DNA of 64,000 nt, from NCBI GenBank assembly GCA_963576565.1, contig OY755038.1, forward strand, positions 10,989,756-11,053,755, read 5' to 3'. This document shows, piece after piece, positions 23,420-34,686 of this stretch. The position numbers and the translations under genes are program-made. Within the stretch, counting starts at the first letter, position 1. Each line of letters starts with the position of its first letter. The stretch is from Aspidapion aeneum. Taxonomy: Eukaryota > Arthropoda > Insecta > Coleoptera > Brentidae. The notes under the pieces were generated by a model, which did no database searches, had not been told where the DNA came from, and saw only the letters and a program-made list of their open reading frames with translations.

Positions 23420-24969
23420 AAATTTTTTTTCAGCTAGCGCCTGTACTAATATAGTTTGTACCTTTGTGGACCTACAAAAAACATATGATACCGTTCCAGT
23501 AGAAAACTTATGGACAGTGTTAGAGCAAACTAATATCAATCATACATACATAAAATAATTATACAAAGAGTCAAAATCTAAAATTAAAATTGGAAATCGA
23601 CTTTCAAAAGAATTCCTCGTAACGAAAGGCTTAAGACAGGGATGTTGTATCTCTCCAACTTTTTTTAAAAACGTATATCGCAGTAGCTCCAAAAAACTGG
23701 AAACGTAAAATACACGGCATGGGAATACAACTTAACGACGGATTTACCATATACACACTACAGTTTACTGACGACCAAGTAATTGTAGCTAATGATAAAG
23801 AAGACATGGAGTATATGATAATAAAGTTAACGGAAGAATACCAAAAGTGGGGATTAACAGTTGTTTAATTGCAAAATTAAACAGATTATCTTTTTTTACC
23901 AATTTTCATAAATCTTCATTTTTACTTAAATTTATTATTTAAACACAGGTGATCTTGAGAAATTAGATTTTAATAACATAAACTAACCTTCTCAAGTTTA
24001 CCTATTTAAATAATATAAATTATTTAGTTTATAAAACAACACATTATATGGAATTTTATATTTTATAATTTATCACGAACTATAACAATTTGTTAATATA
24101 AAAAGAGAGGATTTATCTTAATAAAGCAGATTCAACATTTGATAGTTGTTCTCACTATACCTACTTAGTTTACTGTACCATAAGCCTTCTTGGTCATTGC
24201 AGGGAGTGAGGCTGCTCCCTGGCAGTAAACTTTTACTTTAGTCCCGCTGCTTAACCAAGCCGAGTTAAGCAAGTGTAATTGTCAAGCACAGCTTGCACAA
24301 CAGTCAACGTGGACAAGACACAGTACTTATGTATTTGAAACGAATCCAGTGAGTTAGAACTAGACAATGGACAAACAATATCTCCATGGAATGAGTATGC
24401 ATAGGTACTTGGGTGTCACATTTGATAAGACAGGAACAGCCTGTAAAGAACTGGAAAAAATAATAGTAAAAGCAAAAAAGTTTATTGGATGTCTTAAGAG
24501 TATTTTATGGAGCAGAGAGATAAAAAAGAATGTAAAATTTAACATATATGAAACAATGGTGAAAAGCACGCTATTTTATGGAATGGAGACTTGTCGTGTA
24601 ACAGAAAAATACAAAACAAAAATGGAAAGTGTCGGAATGGATGAAATAAGAAGATCAATGAGAATATCTAGAACAGATCACATAAGAAATGAGATCATAA
24701 AAGAAAGAATGAGAATCGAGGGAAGAACGGATGACATCACTAAAAGACAACTGATATGGTGCGGCCATGTACAACGGATGAACGACGAAATATTACCAAA
24801 GCAGGTCCTAGAATGGCAACCAATAGGGCGCAAAAAAAGAGGACGTCCTAAAATAGAATGAGAACAGTCAATTCAAAAATCAATGAGTCAAAAAAACCTC
24901 ACAGAAGATGATTGTGAGGATGGAAGGAGGTGGAGAATAGGCGTCGGACAACGTAGAAAAACGTTCTAA
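23420..24969 (+). pseudogene. Non-LTR retrotransposon RT fragment, split by a solo LTR
   Basis: The RT core is readable with a few stops and shifts: FVDLQKTYDTVPVENLW (the F.D..KAFD box), GLRQGCCISPT, then FTDDQVIVANDKEDMEY (the Y/FADD box, with T for A). The frame is cut at 23861 by an inserted LTR and resumes at 24305 (VNVDKTQYLCI). A long C-terminal tail (24367-24861) then runs to the QRRKTF end near 24969. A TGA replaces the Trp codon at 24859. The 5' half (endonuclease) is absent, as in 5'-truncated LINEs. It starts 145 bp after carboxylesterase exon 1. Confidence 0.88.
23862..24299. mobile_element. Solo LTR (438 bp) inserted in a LINE
   Basis: The inserted segment begins TGTTTAATTGC and ends AGCTTGCACA (TG...CA). 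It is flanked by the 5 bp duplication ACAGT (23857-23861 and 24300-24304). Removing it plus one ACAGT restores the LINE reading frame exactly. A TATAAAAAG box lies at about 24099. These are the hallmarks of a solo LTR left by LTR-LTR recombination. The 5 bp duplication suits Copia, Bel/Pao or some Gypsy groups; the family is unassigned. Confidence 0.9.
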
Positions 24970-25352
24970 AAAATTTAACACCTTGTATCTTAAGAACTAC
25001 GCATTTTTGTATTAACTTTTTGGCCACATATTTAAATAACACCCTGCATATGCAATTTAAAGTGATACCCACATACCTATGCGGATTCTTCCGGATTCTT
25101 CAAGGATATCGAATAACCTTTAACATCATAATGCTAATATTATTATTTTTCAAACGATACGACTAATTTTTGTACGAAGATAAAATCCTTTTGACATTTA
25201 GTTAATTTATTTGTTTGTTTATTATACGGATACACCTTCCTGTTTTAAAGATACTTATCAAAATTTTACACAGAATTTTTAACTTTTTAGCCCACACAGC
25301 AATGGCTTGAGAAGTTATTGTTTATTAGGCATTTCGTTTCCCTAGTATTGAA
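24970..25352. other. Non-coding AT-rich intron sequence
   Basis: No gene or recognisable element; a 'caccctgcata' motif at about 25041. Confidence 0.4.
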
Positions 25353-26537
25353 TCAATTGTATGTTTTGTGGGTTTTGGGAAGTTGAAGAAAAACAACCAA
25401 TAGCTGGCCATACACACAGAGGTTGATCCGTCGGTTTGGAACGGCACAGATAAGTCTGACCGTTTTGTCCGTAACGGTTTAAAACTGATGCAGTCCACTA
25501 ACACAAAAAAAAATCTTTCGAATCGATCCTTCATATCGGTCTGTGGCAGACATAACCGCGCCTTAGTGGGCTAAAACTCAAGATTTATCTGCCGGTTTAA
25601 CCAAAACTGTTGAATTTCGTCAAGTCGAAAGTTTTATGCGGCACGGTATTTTAAGCATACTGTATGTAAAATGTTTCGTGCTAAAAAGAAGCAGGCTCTG
25701 TGTATGGGAATTATTATTAATATGGAAATAATGCATAGTGTTGTAAAAAAGAGACGTTCTAAGTGGGTTAAAAGTTATTTGCTTACGAGGAAACTATTTA
25801 GCCATGACCTATAAAAGAGTTAAGAGAAACTGATCCAGACGAGAGAAACTTTCGTCGTTTATTTTCAATTAATAAAAGAAGGCACTATTTATTCCGGTTC
25901 ATATAGTAAACAAAGGCCATGTGTTAAAAGATCACACCTGATATTACAATGTAAAGGTGTCAAAATTGTGTCTGGCACCATTATAGCCTGGCTTCATTTT
26001 AATTATTCTCCATTAACATGTATGACCTTTTATTAAATTTGGTAAGAGAGGATCTTACGAAACAAGATATCCAAATGAGAGAAGCCATTGGACCAGAACA
26101 GCGATTAAACCGACAAAGAAGTCTGCGCCGGTTAAAATATCTGTGAGCGCGGAACCCACAAGTTTCGCCCGCCGGTCTGAACTCACAGATAAATCTGTGC
26201 CGGCTATAACTGGCGCGTGGAATGTCCACTAATTGAAAGACAAATCCGCCAGTTTGAACCTCAAATCACAGTTGAGTCTTCGGCAATATTTATTTTTGAA
26301 ATTTTAGTCAACTAAAATTATAAATAAAAGACAAAAATTTCAAAAATAAATATTTTAACTTCCATAAATAAATGTGTAATATGCTGTTGTCAATAAACCA
26401 ATACTCACTGGCTTTGCTGCCGAAGACTCAACTGTGATTTGAGGCTTGAAAAAGTGTTAGTTTCAACACGAAACGTCGCCATAAAATCAATGGTTGTTTT
26501 TCTTCAACTTCCCAAAACCCACAAAACATAGAATTGG
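25353..26537. repeat. Foldback unit carrying a PIF/Harbinger relic
   Basis: The outer inverted arms of about 45 bp ('ttttgtgggttttgggaag' at about 25370 and its complement at about 26500) enclose a Harbinger transposase remnant. A second, inner hairpin lies on the right, with 'gagtcttcggc' at about 26273 facing 'gccgaagactcaac' at about 26419. Termini of the original Harbinger element cannot be fixed by eye. Confidence 0.65.
25692..26146 (+). pseudogene. PIF/Harbinger transposase fragment (N-terminal part)
   Basis: The readable pieces, in order, are KKRRSKWVKSYLLTRKLFSH; then, after a shift, IKELRETDPDERNFRRLF; then NMYDLLLNLVREDLTKQDIQ and MREAIGPEQRL. These follow the usual N-terminal order of Harbinger/HARBI1-type transposases: basic WV block, acidic DP..R.F block, '.L..LV...I.K.D..MR.AI...ERL'. 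The DDE nuclease domain is missing and stops occur at several points. I see a decayed internal-deletion derivative. Confidence 0.8.
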
Positions 26538-26539
26538 TT

Positions 26540-26690
26540 ATTGTTTATGAGATAACGTCGAAAATGCACCTTTATTTGACCTATTTTAGCAATATCGTCG
26601 TGACGTCTGTCTGTGTGTATGTGTATGTATGTCCGTAACAAGGTAGCTCCTAACTCGCTGAACCGATTTTCATTGGTTTTCAAATCAAAA
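26540..26690 (+). repeat. Family B fragment
   Basis: This is the microsatellite part of family B: 'agataacgtcgaaaatgc', 'gacctattttagcaatatcg', 'gtctgtctgtgtg', and 'gctgaaccgattttcat'. Confidence 0.7.
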
Positions 26691-26989
26691 ATTAAGACGT
26701 TTAAGATATAATATTTATATAAAGTGTTTTTCTCAAAATGGACCCAAGAATTATCTGAGGGCACGGCAGTGCTTCGCCAAGTTCGCACTGCCGTACCATC
26801 TTTTCTTGAAACATTTCAGCCCATATTTGACCTATCTAAAACTCTACTTCGGAATTAGGTACGAATCTCAAACTTTACACAGTCGTAAATCCTCATAGTG
26901 TTAACAACCCCTCCAAGTGTCATGGACTTCCATAAAGCAGTAAAGTAGGTACCAAATTTCAAAAAACCTCCAAATTGCCATTCACTGAC

Positions 26990-27281
26990 CAGTGGCGTAT
27001 CCAGACCCTGATCTTCGGAGGGGTAATTTAGTAATTTAGTCAAACAACACATACCTGGCTAAATAGGAGCACATATTATCTGTGTTACTCTACAAATTTA
27101 GGCGATTTAGTTAATTTTAAACAAATATCACTAAGGGTGGTCCGCATTCGGCAATAATAAAGAAAGTTTAATGCACCGCAGGCAAAAATTTTGAATTTTT
27201 GTGGAAAAATCCTTACGTTTTACCAATCTTGGGGGGGGGGGGGGTAATTACCCCCAGTACCCCCCCAAGTATACGCTGGTG
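26990..27281. mobile_element. hAT MITE, 292 bp, 8 bp TSD
   Basis: The left end is CAGTGGCGTATCCAG and the right end ATACGCTGGTG. TCACTGAC is duplicated at 26982-26989 and 27282-27289. There is a poly-G tract in the middle and no ORF. It is inserted in family D; the un-inserted sequence is seen at 46255-46275 and about 50440-50460 (reverse orientation). Confidence 0.88.
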
Positions 27282-28210
27282 TCACTGACTCACTCATGTA
27301 TAGATCATCAAAATTCTACTGTAGTTCCAGACATGCTACAAAGCTAAAATTTGGCATACTGATAGAAATTATGACCAAACCCCTGGAAAAAATAAAAAAT
27401 CCCAAAATTAAAATTTACTCCCCTCCCCTATACATGTAAAGTTATGTAAAAGTAATATTGCCCACTTCCAGAAATGCTAGAGAGCTGAGCTTTGGCAGAC
27501 TGATAGAAAATATGATAAAACTATAGGAAAAAATTAAAACACCCCAAAATTCTAATTTACTTCCCTCCCCTTTAAATGTAAAGTTATGTAAAAGTAACAC
27601 TGCCCACTTCCAGATACGCTAGAGAGCTGAGCTTTTGAAGATTGAAAGACACTACGATAGAACTATAGGAAAAAATTTAAAAACACCAACATTTTAATTT
27701 ACTTTCCTCTCGTCGAAATGTAAATTTATATTAAAGTAACATTGTCCACTTCCAGAAACGCTAGAGAGCTAAGCTTTGGAAGGCTGATAGAAACTATTAT
27801 AAAACCATGGGAAAATATTTAAAAATCCCAAGATTTTTATTTACTCTCCTCCCCTATAAATGTAAAGTTATGTAAAAGTAACATTACCCACTTCCAGAAA
27901 CGCTAGAGAGCTGAGTATTGGAAGACTGAAAGAAACTATGATAAAACTATAGGAAAAAATTTAAAAACACGTAAATTTTAATTTACTTCCTCTCCTATAC
28001 ATGTAAAGATGTAAAAGTAACATTGTCCACTTTCAGAAACGCTAGAGAGCTAAGCTTTGGATGGCTGATAGGAACTATGATAAAGCCATGGGAAAAATTA
28101 AAAAACCTCAAAATTTTAAGTAAGGCATTGCAAAAGTTTTAAACAATATTCCGCGTATTTTACTTCTTTAAAAATTAAATATTATCCAATTCCTTTAAAA
28201 AAAAAGTGAA

Positions 28211-28582
28211 ATCATAGCAAAAACATTTCATGTAAAAAAAAGCCAAGTACGCGAAAATGGCATTCCGCAAAAAGAATTGAGAAAAAAGTAAAGCCAAGTT
28301 CTCCAATACAAATTTCAAAATGAAAGGTTCTTACTAGTTTGGAAATCTTTTTATAAACTTGGCTATTATGGCTGTAAATGACTCTTAGGCACAGTGGCCA
28401 ATTGAACATAAAGAAGTTTGGCTGTAATAGCAAAGTTTAAAAAAACATTTCCAAACTAGTAAGAACCTTTCATTTTGAAATTTGTATTGGAGAACTTGGC
28501 TTTAATATTATCTCAATTCTTTTTACGGAATGCCATTTTGCGCGTACTTGGCTTTTTTTACATGAAATGTTTTTGTTATGAT
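28211..28582. repeat. Family D terminal hairpin
   Basis: Inverted arms of ~160 bp start ATCATAGCAAAAACATTTCA and end with its complement. This is the same structure as at 6344-6706. Confidence 0.9.
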
Positions 28583-29289
28583 CTCCTTTTTTATTAGCAT
28601 CTTATTCAATATATATGGGATTTAACTTAAATATTGAAAAAAACAGTAATTTTTTAATACTGAAAATATGTTAAATTAAACAATACATCTTAATTATTGT
28701 TACAATTATTTTAATTATTTTTAATATAGCCACCTAACTGTATAATAACTGTCGATATCTCATCGAACTTATTTTAAATTTTAATAAACCGTGGATAAGC
28801 CTAAAATAAAGTTCAGTTAATAATGTGCATTGGAGTGTATAAAAAATTGCTGAAATTTTAGACGCAAACAATGACGCAAACCAACATGATTTTTTCTTTG
28901 CCTTTGAGCTAAGATCAAATTACAAATACACTTTTACTTTATTTTTCTTTTAGATTTTCGATCAATAAGTTTAATCTTAATGTTTGCCATGTTGATTTAT
29001 CTATTTTGTTTGTTTAATTTATTTAAAAAGTCTTCGGAACCCCATGGATACAAGAAACGCACCCAGGGCGGGGGGGGGTGGGTGGTGTGGGGCGTTTCGG
29101 AGCCCGCCCCCAAAGGCTAAGATTTTTGTGGATATTTTCCAGATACAGGGTGTTTTAAAATTCAATATAGGGTGATTCACTATATTTTGAACCCCCGGTC
29201 AGCGCTTTTATATCATTGATAGAAAAAAAGTTGAAATATAAAAGTTTTATAGTTTATTAAAAGCCTTTCAACCCATATGACAGATAATG
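28583..29289. other. Non-coding spacer with hAT-like debris
   Basis: AT-rich sequence to about 29040, then 'cgcacccagggcgggggggg', resembling the poly-G interior of hAT MITEs, to about 29145. From about 29147 to 29295 lies a diverged extra copy of the segment found at 31200-31325 ('gaacccccggt', 'catatgacagat'). Confidence 0.5.
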
Positions 29290-29615
29290 TCAAATGTCAT
29301 CAACGTCGATCACAAGGATACGAATGATCCCCGTCTGGAACACGTCCTGATAGTCAGGAACAAGTGATTTTGGGCCATCCTCAGGTGAATGTAGGCGATA
29401 GCTCCGTGTAGAGCATCCGTTTGTGAAACCAACAGAAACAACTACTCCGAGGGAAAATACCCCTACCGGCATTGAATTATACTGATGGCTTAATGCTTTC
29501 GTTGGGAACTTGTTAAAACTGTTTGGTTTTCACTATCTCCAACGTCGATCACAAGGATACGAATGATCTCCGTGTGGAACACGTCCTGATTGTCAGGAAC
29601 AAGTGATCCATTCCA

Positions 29616-29663
29616 ATCCACGACCGGACCGATTTCGACCTTTTGGGCCATCCTCAGGTGAAT
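29616..29663 (-). ncRNA. Hammerhead-ribozyme-like motif, left arm second unit
   Basis: Minus-strand copy with one change in stem III (ATCG/CGGT), turning a C-G pair into a U-G wobble, so pairing is kept. The next unit outward (about 29360-29385) has lost the GAAA half by deletion. Confidence 0.5.
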
Positions 29664-29888
29664 GTAGGCGATAGCTCCGTGTAGAGCATCCGTTTGTGAA
29701 ACCAACAGAAACAACTACTCCGAGGGAAAATACCCCTACCGGCATTGAATTATACTGATGACTTGATGCTTTCGTTGGGAACTTGTTAAAACTGTTTGGT
29801 TTTCACTATCTCCAACGTCGATCACAAGGATACGAATGATCTCCGTGTGGAACACGTCCTGATTGTCAGGAACAAGTGATCCATGCCA

Positions 29889-29936
29889 ATCCACGACCGG
29901 ACCGGTTTCGACCTTTTGGGCCATCCTCAGGTGAAT
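29889..29936 (-). ncRNA. Hammerhead-ribozyme-like motif, left arm inner unit
   Basis: Mirror counterpart of 31789-31836 on the minus strand, identical in all core positions. Confidence 0.55.
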
Positions 29937-31788
29937 GTAGGCGATAGCTCCGTGTAGAACATACGTTTTAACAAGTTCCCAACGAAAGCATCAAGCCATC
30001 AGTATAATTCAATGCCGGTAGGGGTATTTTCCCTCGGAGTAGTTGTTTCTGTTGGTTTGACAAAACCCTCTATATTATTTAATTTTCAACTCCGCTTTTT
30101 TTTTCTGATTTTAAAATTGTATAATATGCCCATACTGCGATAAATATTTGCTGACGCATTATTTTTTCATTGAGATCCTATACACTTCATATTTATTTGG
30201 TTTAACCCATCAACGTATTTTCTTTTGACCATAGGAGTATAACAAATTAAAATGCCCTATATCTTAGAAAATATTTTTAAGATAGGAATGTTATACATTT
30301 TTAAAATCAGAAAGAAAAGGCGAAACTAAAAATAAAATAATATTTAGGGTGTTTCCTTTACTATAAGAAAGTTGATGTCAAATTTTGGGACATATAGAAT
30401 GACATTTTACAACATCTGTCATATGGTTTAAAAGGCATTTGACAAACTATAAAACTTTTACATTTAAACTTTTTTATATCATCAATAATTAAACCGGGGG
30501 TTCAAAATATTGTGATTCACCCTGTACACAAACGCTTAGTTTTCGAGACACAGGGTGTTAAAATTTTGTTTTTTTATAGCTCTTATAGTTTTTGAGATAA
30601 ATATCTCAAATTTGGCAAGTATATTTACCTATAGACACAACAAAATACTCGCCATACCATACTGGCGCATTTTTTGATTTTATCACAGCAGCTTTTGGTG
30701 GAACAGCGATTTTCTCAAAAACGGTTAAAAATGCAAAAAACTTGCATATGACAAAAAAGTTTGCAAATGAAACAAGTATTTTATTTCTTGTTTTAAACTA
30801 CTACTTACATCTACCTACCAGTAAAGTCCCATATATATATAAAATAAACTACTACTTACATCTACCTACCAGTAAAGTCCCATATATATATATATATGGG
30901 ACTTTACTGGTAGGTAGATGTAAGTAGTTTAAAACAAGAAATAAAATACTTGTTTCATTTGCAAACTTTTTTGTCATATGCAAGTTTTTTGCATTTTTAA
31001 CCGTTTTTGAGAAAATCGCTGTTCCACCAAAAGCTGCTGTGATAAAATCAAAAAATGCGCCAGTATGGTATGGCGAGTATTTTGTTGTGTCTATAGGTAA
31101 ATATACTTGCCAAATTTGAGATATTTATCTCAAAAACTATAAGAGCTATAAAAAAACAAAATTTTAACACCCTGTGTCTCGAAAACTAAGCGTTTGTGTA
31201 CAGGGTGAATCACAATATTTTGAACCCCCGGTTTTATTATTGATGATATAAAAAAGTTTAAATGTAAAAGTTTTATAGTTTGTCAAATGCCTTTTAAACC
31301 ATATGACAGATGTTGTAAAATGTCATTCTATATGTCCCAAAATTTGACATCAACTTTCTTATAGTAAAGGAAACACCCTAAATATTATTTTATTTTTAGT
31401 TTCGCCTTTTCTTTCTGATTTTAAAAATGTATAACATTCCTATCTTAAAAATATTTTCTAAGATATAGGGCATTTTAATTTGTTATACTCCTATGGTCAA
31501 AAGAAAATACGTTGATGGGTTAAACCAAATAAATATGAAGTGTATAGGATCTCAATGAAAAAATAATGCGTCAGCAAATATTTATCGCAGTATGGGCATA
31601 TTATACAATTTTAAAATCAGAAAAAAAAGGCGGAGTTGAAAATTAAATAATATAGAGGGTTTTGTCAAACCAACAGAAACAACTACTCCGAGGGAAAATA
31701 CCCCTACCGGCATTGAATTATACTGATGGCTTGATGCTTTCGTTGGGAACTTGTTAAAACGTATGTTCTACACGGAGCTATCGCCTAC

Positions 31789-31836
31789 ATTCACCTGAGG
31801 ATGGCCCAAAAGGTCGAAACCGGTCCGGTCGTGGAT
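31789..31836 (+). ncRNA. Hammerhead-ribozyme-like motif, right arm unit 1
   Basis: The order of parts is that of a type I hammerhead. Stem I strand TTCAC is followed by core CTGAGGA. Stem II is GGCC/GGTC with loop CAAAA. Then core GAA, a 4 bp stem III (ACCG/CGGT) with loop GTC, cleavage nucleotide C after U (GUC triplet), and GTGGA closing stem I. One extra U lies between A9 and stem II, which departs from the strict consensus. Activity is not shown. Confidence 0.55.
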
Positions 31837-32063
31837 TGGCATGGATCACTTGTTCCTGACAATCAGGACGTGTTCTACACGGGGATCATTCGTATCCTTG
31901 TGATCGACGTTGGAGATAGTGAAAACCAAACAGTTTTAACAAGTTCCCAACGAAAGCATCAAGCCATCAGTATAATTCAATGCCGGTAGGGGTATTTTCC
32001 CTCGGAGTAGTTGTTTCTGTTGGTTTCACAAAACGGATGCTCTACACGGAGCTATCGCCTACA

Positions 32064-32110
32064 TTCACCTGAAGATGGCCCAAAAGGTCGAAACCGGTCC
32101 GGTCGTGGAT
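32064..32110 (+). ncRNA. Hammerhead-ribozyme-like motif, right arm unit 2
   Basis: Same parts as at 31789, 275 bp downstream, with core CTGAAGA (a different N7, as the consensus allows), GAAA, and stem III ACCG/CGGT. Confidence 0.55.
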
Positions 32111-32336
32111 TGGAATGGATCACTTGTTCCTGACTATCAGGACGTGTTCCAGACGGGGATCATTCGTATCTTTGTGATCGACGTTGGGATAGTAAAAACC
32201 AAACAGTTTTAACAAGTTCCCAACGAAAGCATTAAGCCATCAGTATAATTCAATGCCGGTAAGGGTATTTTCCCTCGGAGTAGTTGTTTCTGTTGGTTTC
32301 ACAAAACGGATGCTCTACACGGAGCTATCGCCTACA

Positions 32337-32384
32337 TTCACCTGAGGATGGCCCAAAAGGTCGAAACCGGTCCGGTCGTGGATT
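32337..32384 (+). ncRNA. Hammerhead-ribozyme-like motif, right arm unit 3
   Basis: Same parts with CTGAGGA. The unit is cut about 36 bp later by an AT microsatellite and the foldback element at 32449. Confidence 0.55.
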
Positions 32385-32418
32385 GGCATGGATCACTTGT
32401 TCCTGACAATCAGGACGT

Positions 32419-32448
<30 letters not shown>

Positions 32449-32452
<4 letters not shown>

Positions 32453-33274
32453 GGTGTCCTATTAAGGATGACAGCCGGATTTATCTCAGATACTAGTACA
32501 GCTACGACTTCAGGAAAAAAAATTTTATAACAAAATCGAGCCTTATGAATTCACCTAAAATATTTTTGTTTCTGTAGCTCCCCGCTAGGGGGTAGTAGTA
32601 ACACCTCCCACTATAAAAATTGCATTTTATGACAAAACTCTATGATAAACTTACATAAATTTTACCATATTCGAATTCCTTGAAAAATTCTGCATGATTT
32701 GGACCTCTCACTTTTACCTCTTTCTCACTTACCCACATGGATGGAATGAAAATGTCACTTTTTATTAAAAAAATAATTACTTCTACGTGGTAACTAAACC
32801 GACTCTTATTATTTATTTGACTTATTAAGAATTTCCTCTTTCGAAAAAATGTTAACTTAAACAAAAAATCAAGAATATTTGCATTTTTTAGGGTTTTCTT
32901 AATAAGTCAAATAAATAATAAGAGTCGGTTTAGTTACCACGTAGAAGTAATTGTTTTTTAAATAAAAAGTGACATTTTCATTCCATCCATGTGGGGAAGT
33001 GAGAAAGAGGTACAAGTGAGAGGTCCAAATTATGCAGAATTTTTCAAGGAATACGATTATGGTAAAATTTGTGTATGTTTATCATAGAGTTTTGTCATAA
33101 AATGCAATTTTTATATTTGGAAGGTGTTATTACTGCCCCCTAGCGGGAGCTACAGAAACAAAAATATTTTAGGCGAATTCACACGGCCCGATTTTGTTAT
33201 AAATTTTCTTTTCCCGAAGTCGTAGCTGTACTAGTATCTGAGATAAATCCGGCTGCCATCCTTAATGGGACACC

Positions 33275-33278
<4 letters not shown>
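32449..33278. mobile_element. Foldback element, 830 bp, ends ACAGGGTGTCC
   Basis: Two ~410 bp inverted arms meet near 32865. The ends ACAGGGTGTCC and GGGACACCCTGT lie inside TA microsatellites (32421-32448 and 33279-33330). Inside the arms, 'gccggatttatctcagatac' and 'ccgactcttattatttatttg' blocks mirror each other. No ORF is supported. It truncates the third 273 bp unit of the palindrome's right arm. Confidence 0.88.
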
Positions 33279-33330
<52 letters not shown>

Positions 33331-33334
<4 letters not shown>

Positions 33335-33916
33335 ATATGTCAACATACAGGGACTCTACTTACCAGTGGCTTACAACGACAAAAAACCGGGGGAACAGGT
33401 GGCATTACCTCTGAAAAAGTATCACTCCGTAGATTTTTACTATTATTTGGCATGTCTAATAGTATAGTATAAACAAAAAACTAAAAAAAAAAATATTGAC
33501 TTTTGAAACACCATGTATTTCATAAATACTGCTGCTAGTACATTAATGCACGTCTTGTTTTATAAAGGGCTTCGGTGACTAAAAGTCTGGGTCATTAGAC
33601 GACTTGTGGTGTTGTGACCTAATTTACTTTTAATATCTATTTTAAAGCCTTTTTGCGCAATGTTTCCAACGATTTTCTATATTTAGTCACACGTAGGTTA
33701 CAAAAATAGGATTTTTTAACACCATTTTTCAACAATAATATTATTTTACTAAAATCAAACAAAAAATTTAAGTGGCCAATCGGGTAAAAAGAAGTGTTTC
33801 TTTCCCTCTTATTTTTCCGTGGGTAGACATCTAATAAGTTTTGACAGTTAACTGTTTCGTCCTTATGGGACTCCTCAAAACGTTTGGTCAATGTGAGACC
33901 CTTGCGAAGTTAATCA
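33331..33916. other. Non-coding spacer
   Basis: AT-rich, no gene recognised. The minus-strand ORF at 33637-33891 has no family resemblance that I can see. Confidence 0.4.
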
Positions 33917-34032
33917 GACCGTTTTTCTCTCTCATCCTACGTCTGTAGTGAGAAAACCTCTCGTATCTCGGTAGATGGCGCTTGTTGCGAGGGTTTTCTC
34001 ACAATATACGTAGGATGAGAGACAAAACGGTC
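33917..34032. repeat. 116 bp hairpin
   Basis: The arms 'gaccgtttttctctctcatc' and 'gatgagagacaaaacggtc' pair over about 46 bp, through 'ctacgt' and 'gtgagaaaacc'. It probably belongs to a small foldback element. Confidence 0.7.
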
Positions 34033-34299
34033 CAACAAATCCTACATTTGCCTGTTTTTGAAGTGTAAACTTCTTTAGGCGCGTTTAGCAGTTTTTGTGG
34101 GTAGTGAATTGAACTGAGCCGTCAGGCTCGGCTATGTAACGCTCATTCGGGTGAAGTCGGCTCGAGTCGACTAACTGTGAGAGGAACATTCAGCGAGCGA
34201 TATGATGATGCAGATGAAGGCCAGTATTATTAATTTCGCCTTGTTGAAGTTTACACTTCTGCCGTGTGGTCTTAAGCACACACAATTTTTTTTGTACCC

Positions 34300-34390
34300 T
34301 GAATATTCAGTCTCGTCGTGACACCTGTCTGTGTGTCTATACGACGATACCTCCCAAACTGCTAGACCGATTTTCATAAGCTAGGTAAAA
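34300..34390 (+). repeat. Family B-like microsatellite core fragment
   Basis: 'tctcgtcgtgacacctgtct', 'gtgtgtctat' and 'gctagaccgattttcat' match the microsatellite plus CCGATTTTCAT core of family B. Confidence 0.55.
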
Positions 34391-34686
34391 GTTTTTTTTT
34401 TAAATGATTACAGCCATCTTTTTAAGCCAAACAGACACTTTTACGACCAATAACACCGGTCTGCAAAAAAAAAAATCTTGAGCCATGGCATTATTTCCGC
34501 TGATTCTTATGTAAGACGACGCCCTGAATTCAAATATAGCTTGCGTTTTCTTCTACCACCCACCATTTTTGAGGGAGCAGCCCTTTTAGCTATTTTTATC
34601 ATTTTTCAATAATAATTATAATATTATCGACATAAATTTAAATTTTTAAGTATTGAGTTATTTTAGTTTCGAACAATAATAAATAC

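Larger units (their letters stand above)
26757..28582 (+). mobile_element. Family D element, most complete copy
   Basis: The order is: CTGAGGGCACGGCAGTGC with a 10 bp hairpin (ACGGCAGTGC...GCACTGCCGT); about 240 bp of unique sequence; a hAT MITE (26990-27281); a short 'actcactcatg' simple repeat; five or six ~140 bp tandem units (27300-28110); and the terminal long hairpin 28211-28582. No coding capacity is seen. A terminal short hairpin, simple repeat, tandem core and terminal long hairpin make a non-autonomous element of unassigned class. Confidence 0.8.
29290..32420. repeat. Giant palindrome (~3.1 kb) with 273 bp repeats in both arms
   Basis: The symmetry centre is at about 30889, inside 'ccc(at)nggg'. 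From there the arms mirror each other for about 1.55 kb with very high identity: 'ggtaggtagatgtaagtag', 'cttgcatatgac', 'gcgccagtatggtatggcgag', 'gaacccccgg', 'tcctatggtcaaaag'. The outer third of each arm is made of 273 bp tandem units (from 'caacgtcgatcacaagg' to 'attgaattatactgatgg' on the left strand). A 53 bp local duplication (30787-30880) is the main asymmetry. Unit ORFs such as the MAQKVETGPVVDW frame repeat with stops and are probably non-coding. Confidence 0.9.

Noticed and set aside
29490..29924. Repeated MAQKVETGPVVDW frames as a gene
   Set aside because: The unit length is divisible by three so the frame recurs, but each unit contains stops, and the conserved bases coincide with the hammerhead-like motif.
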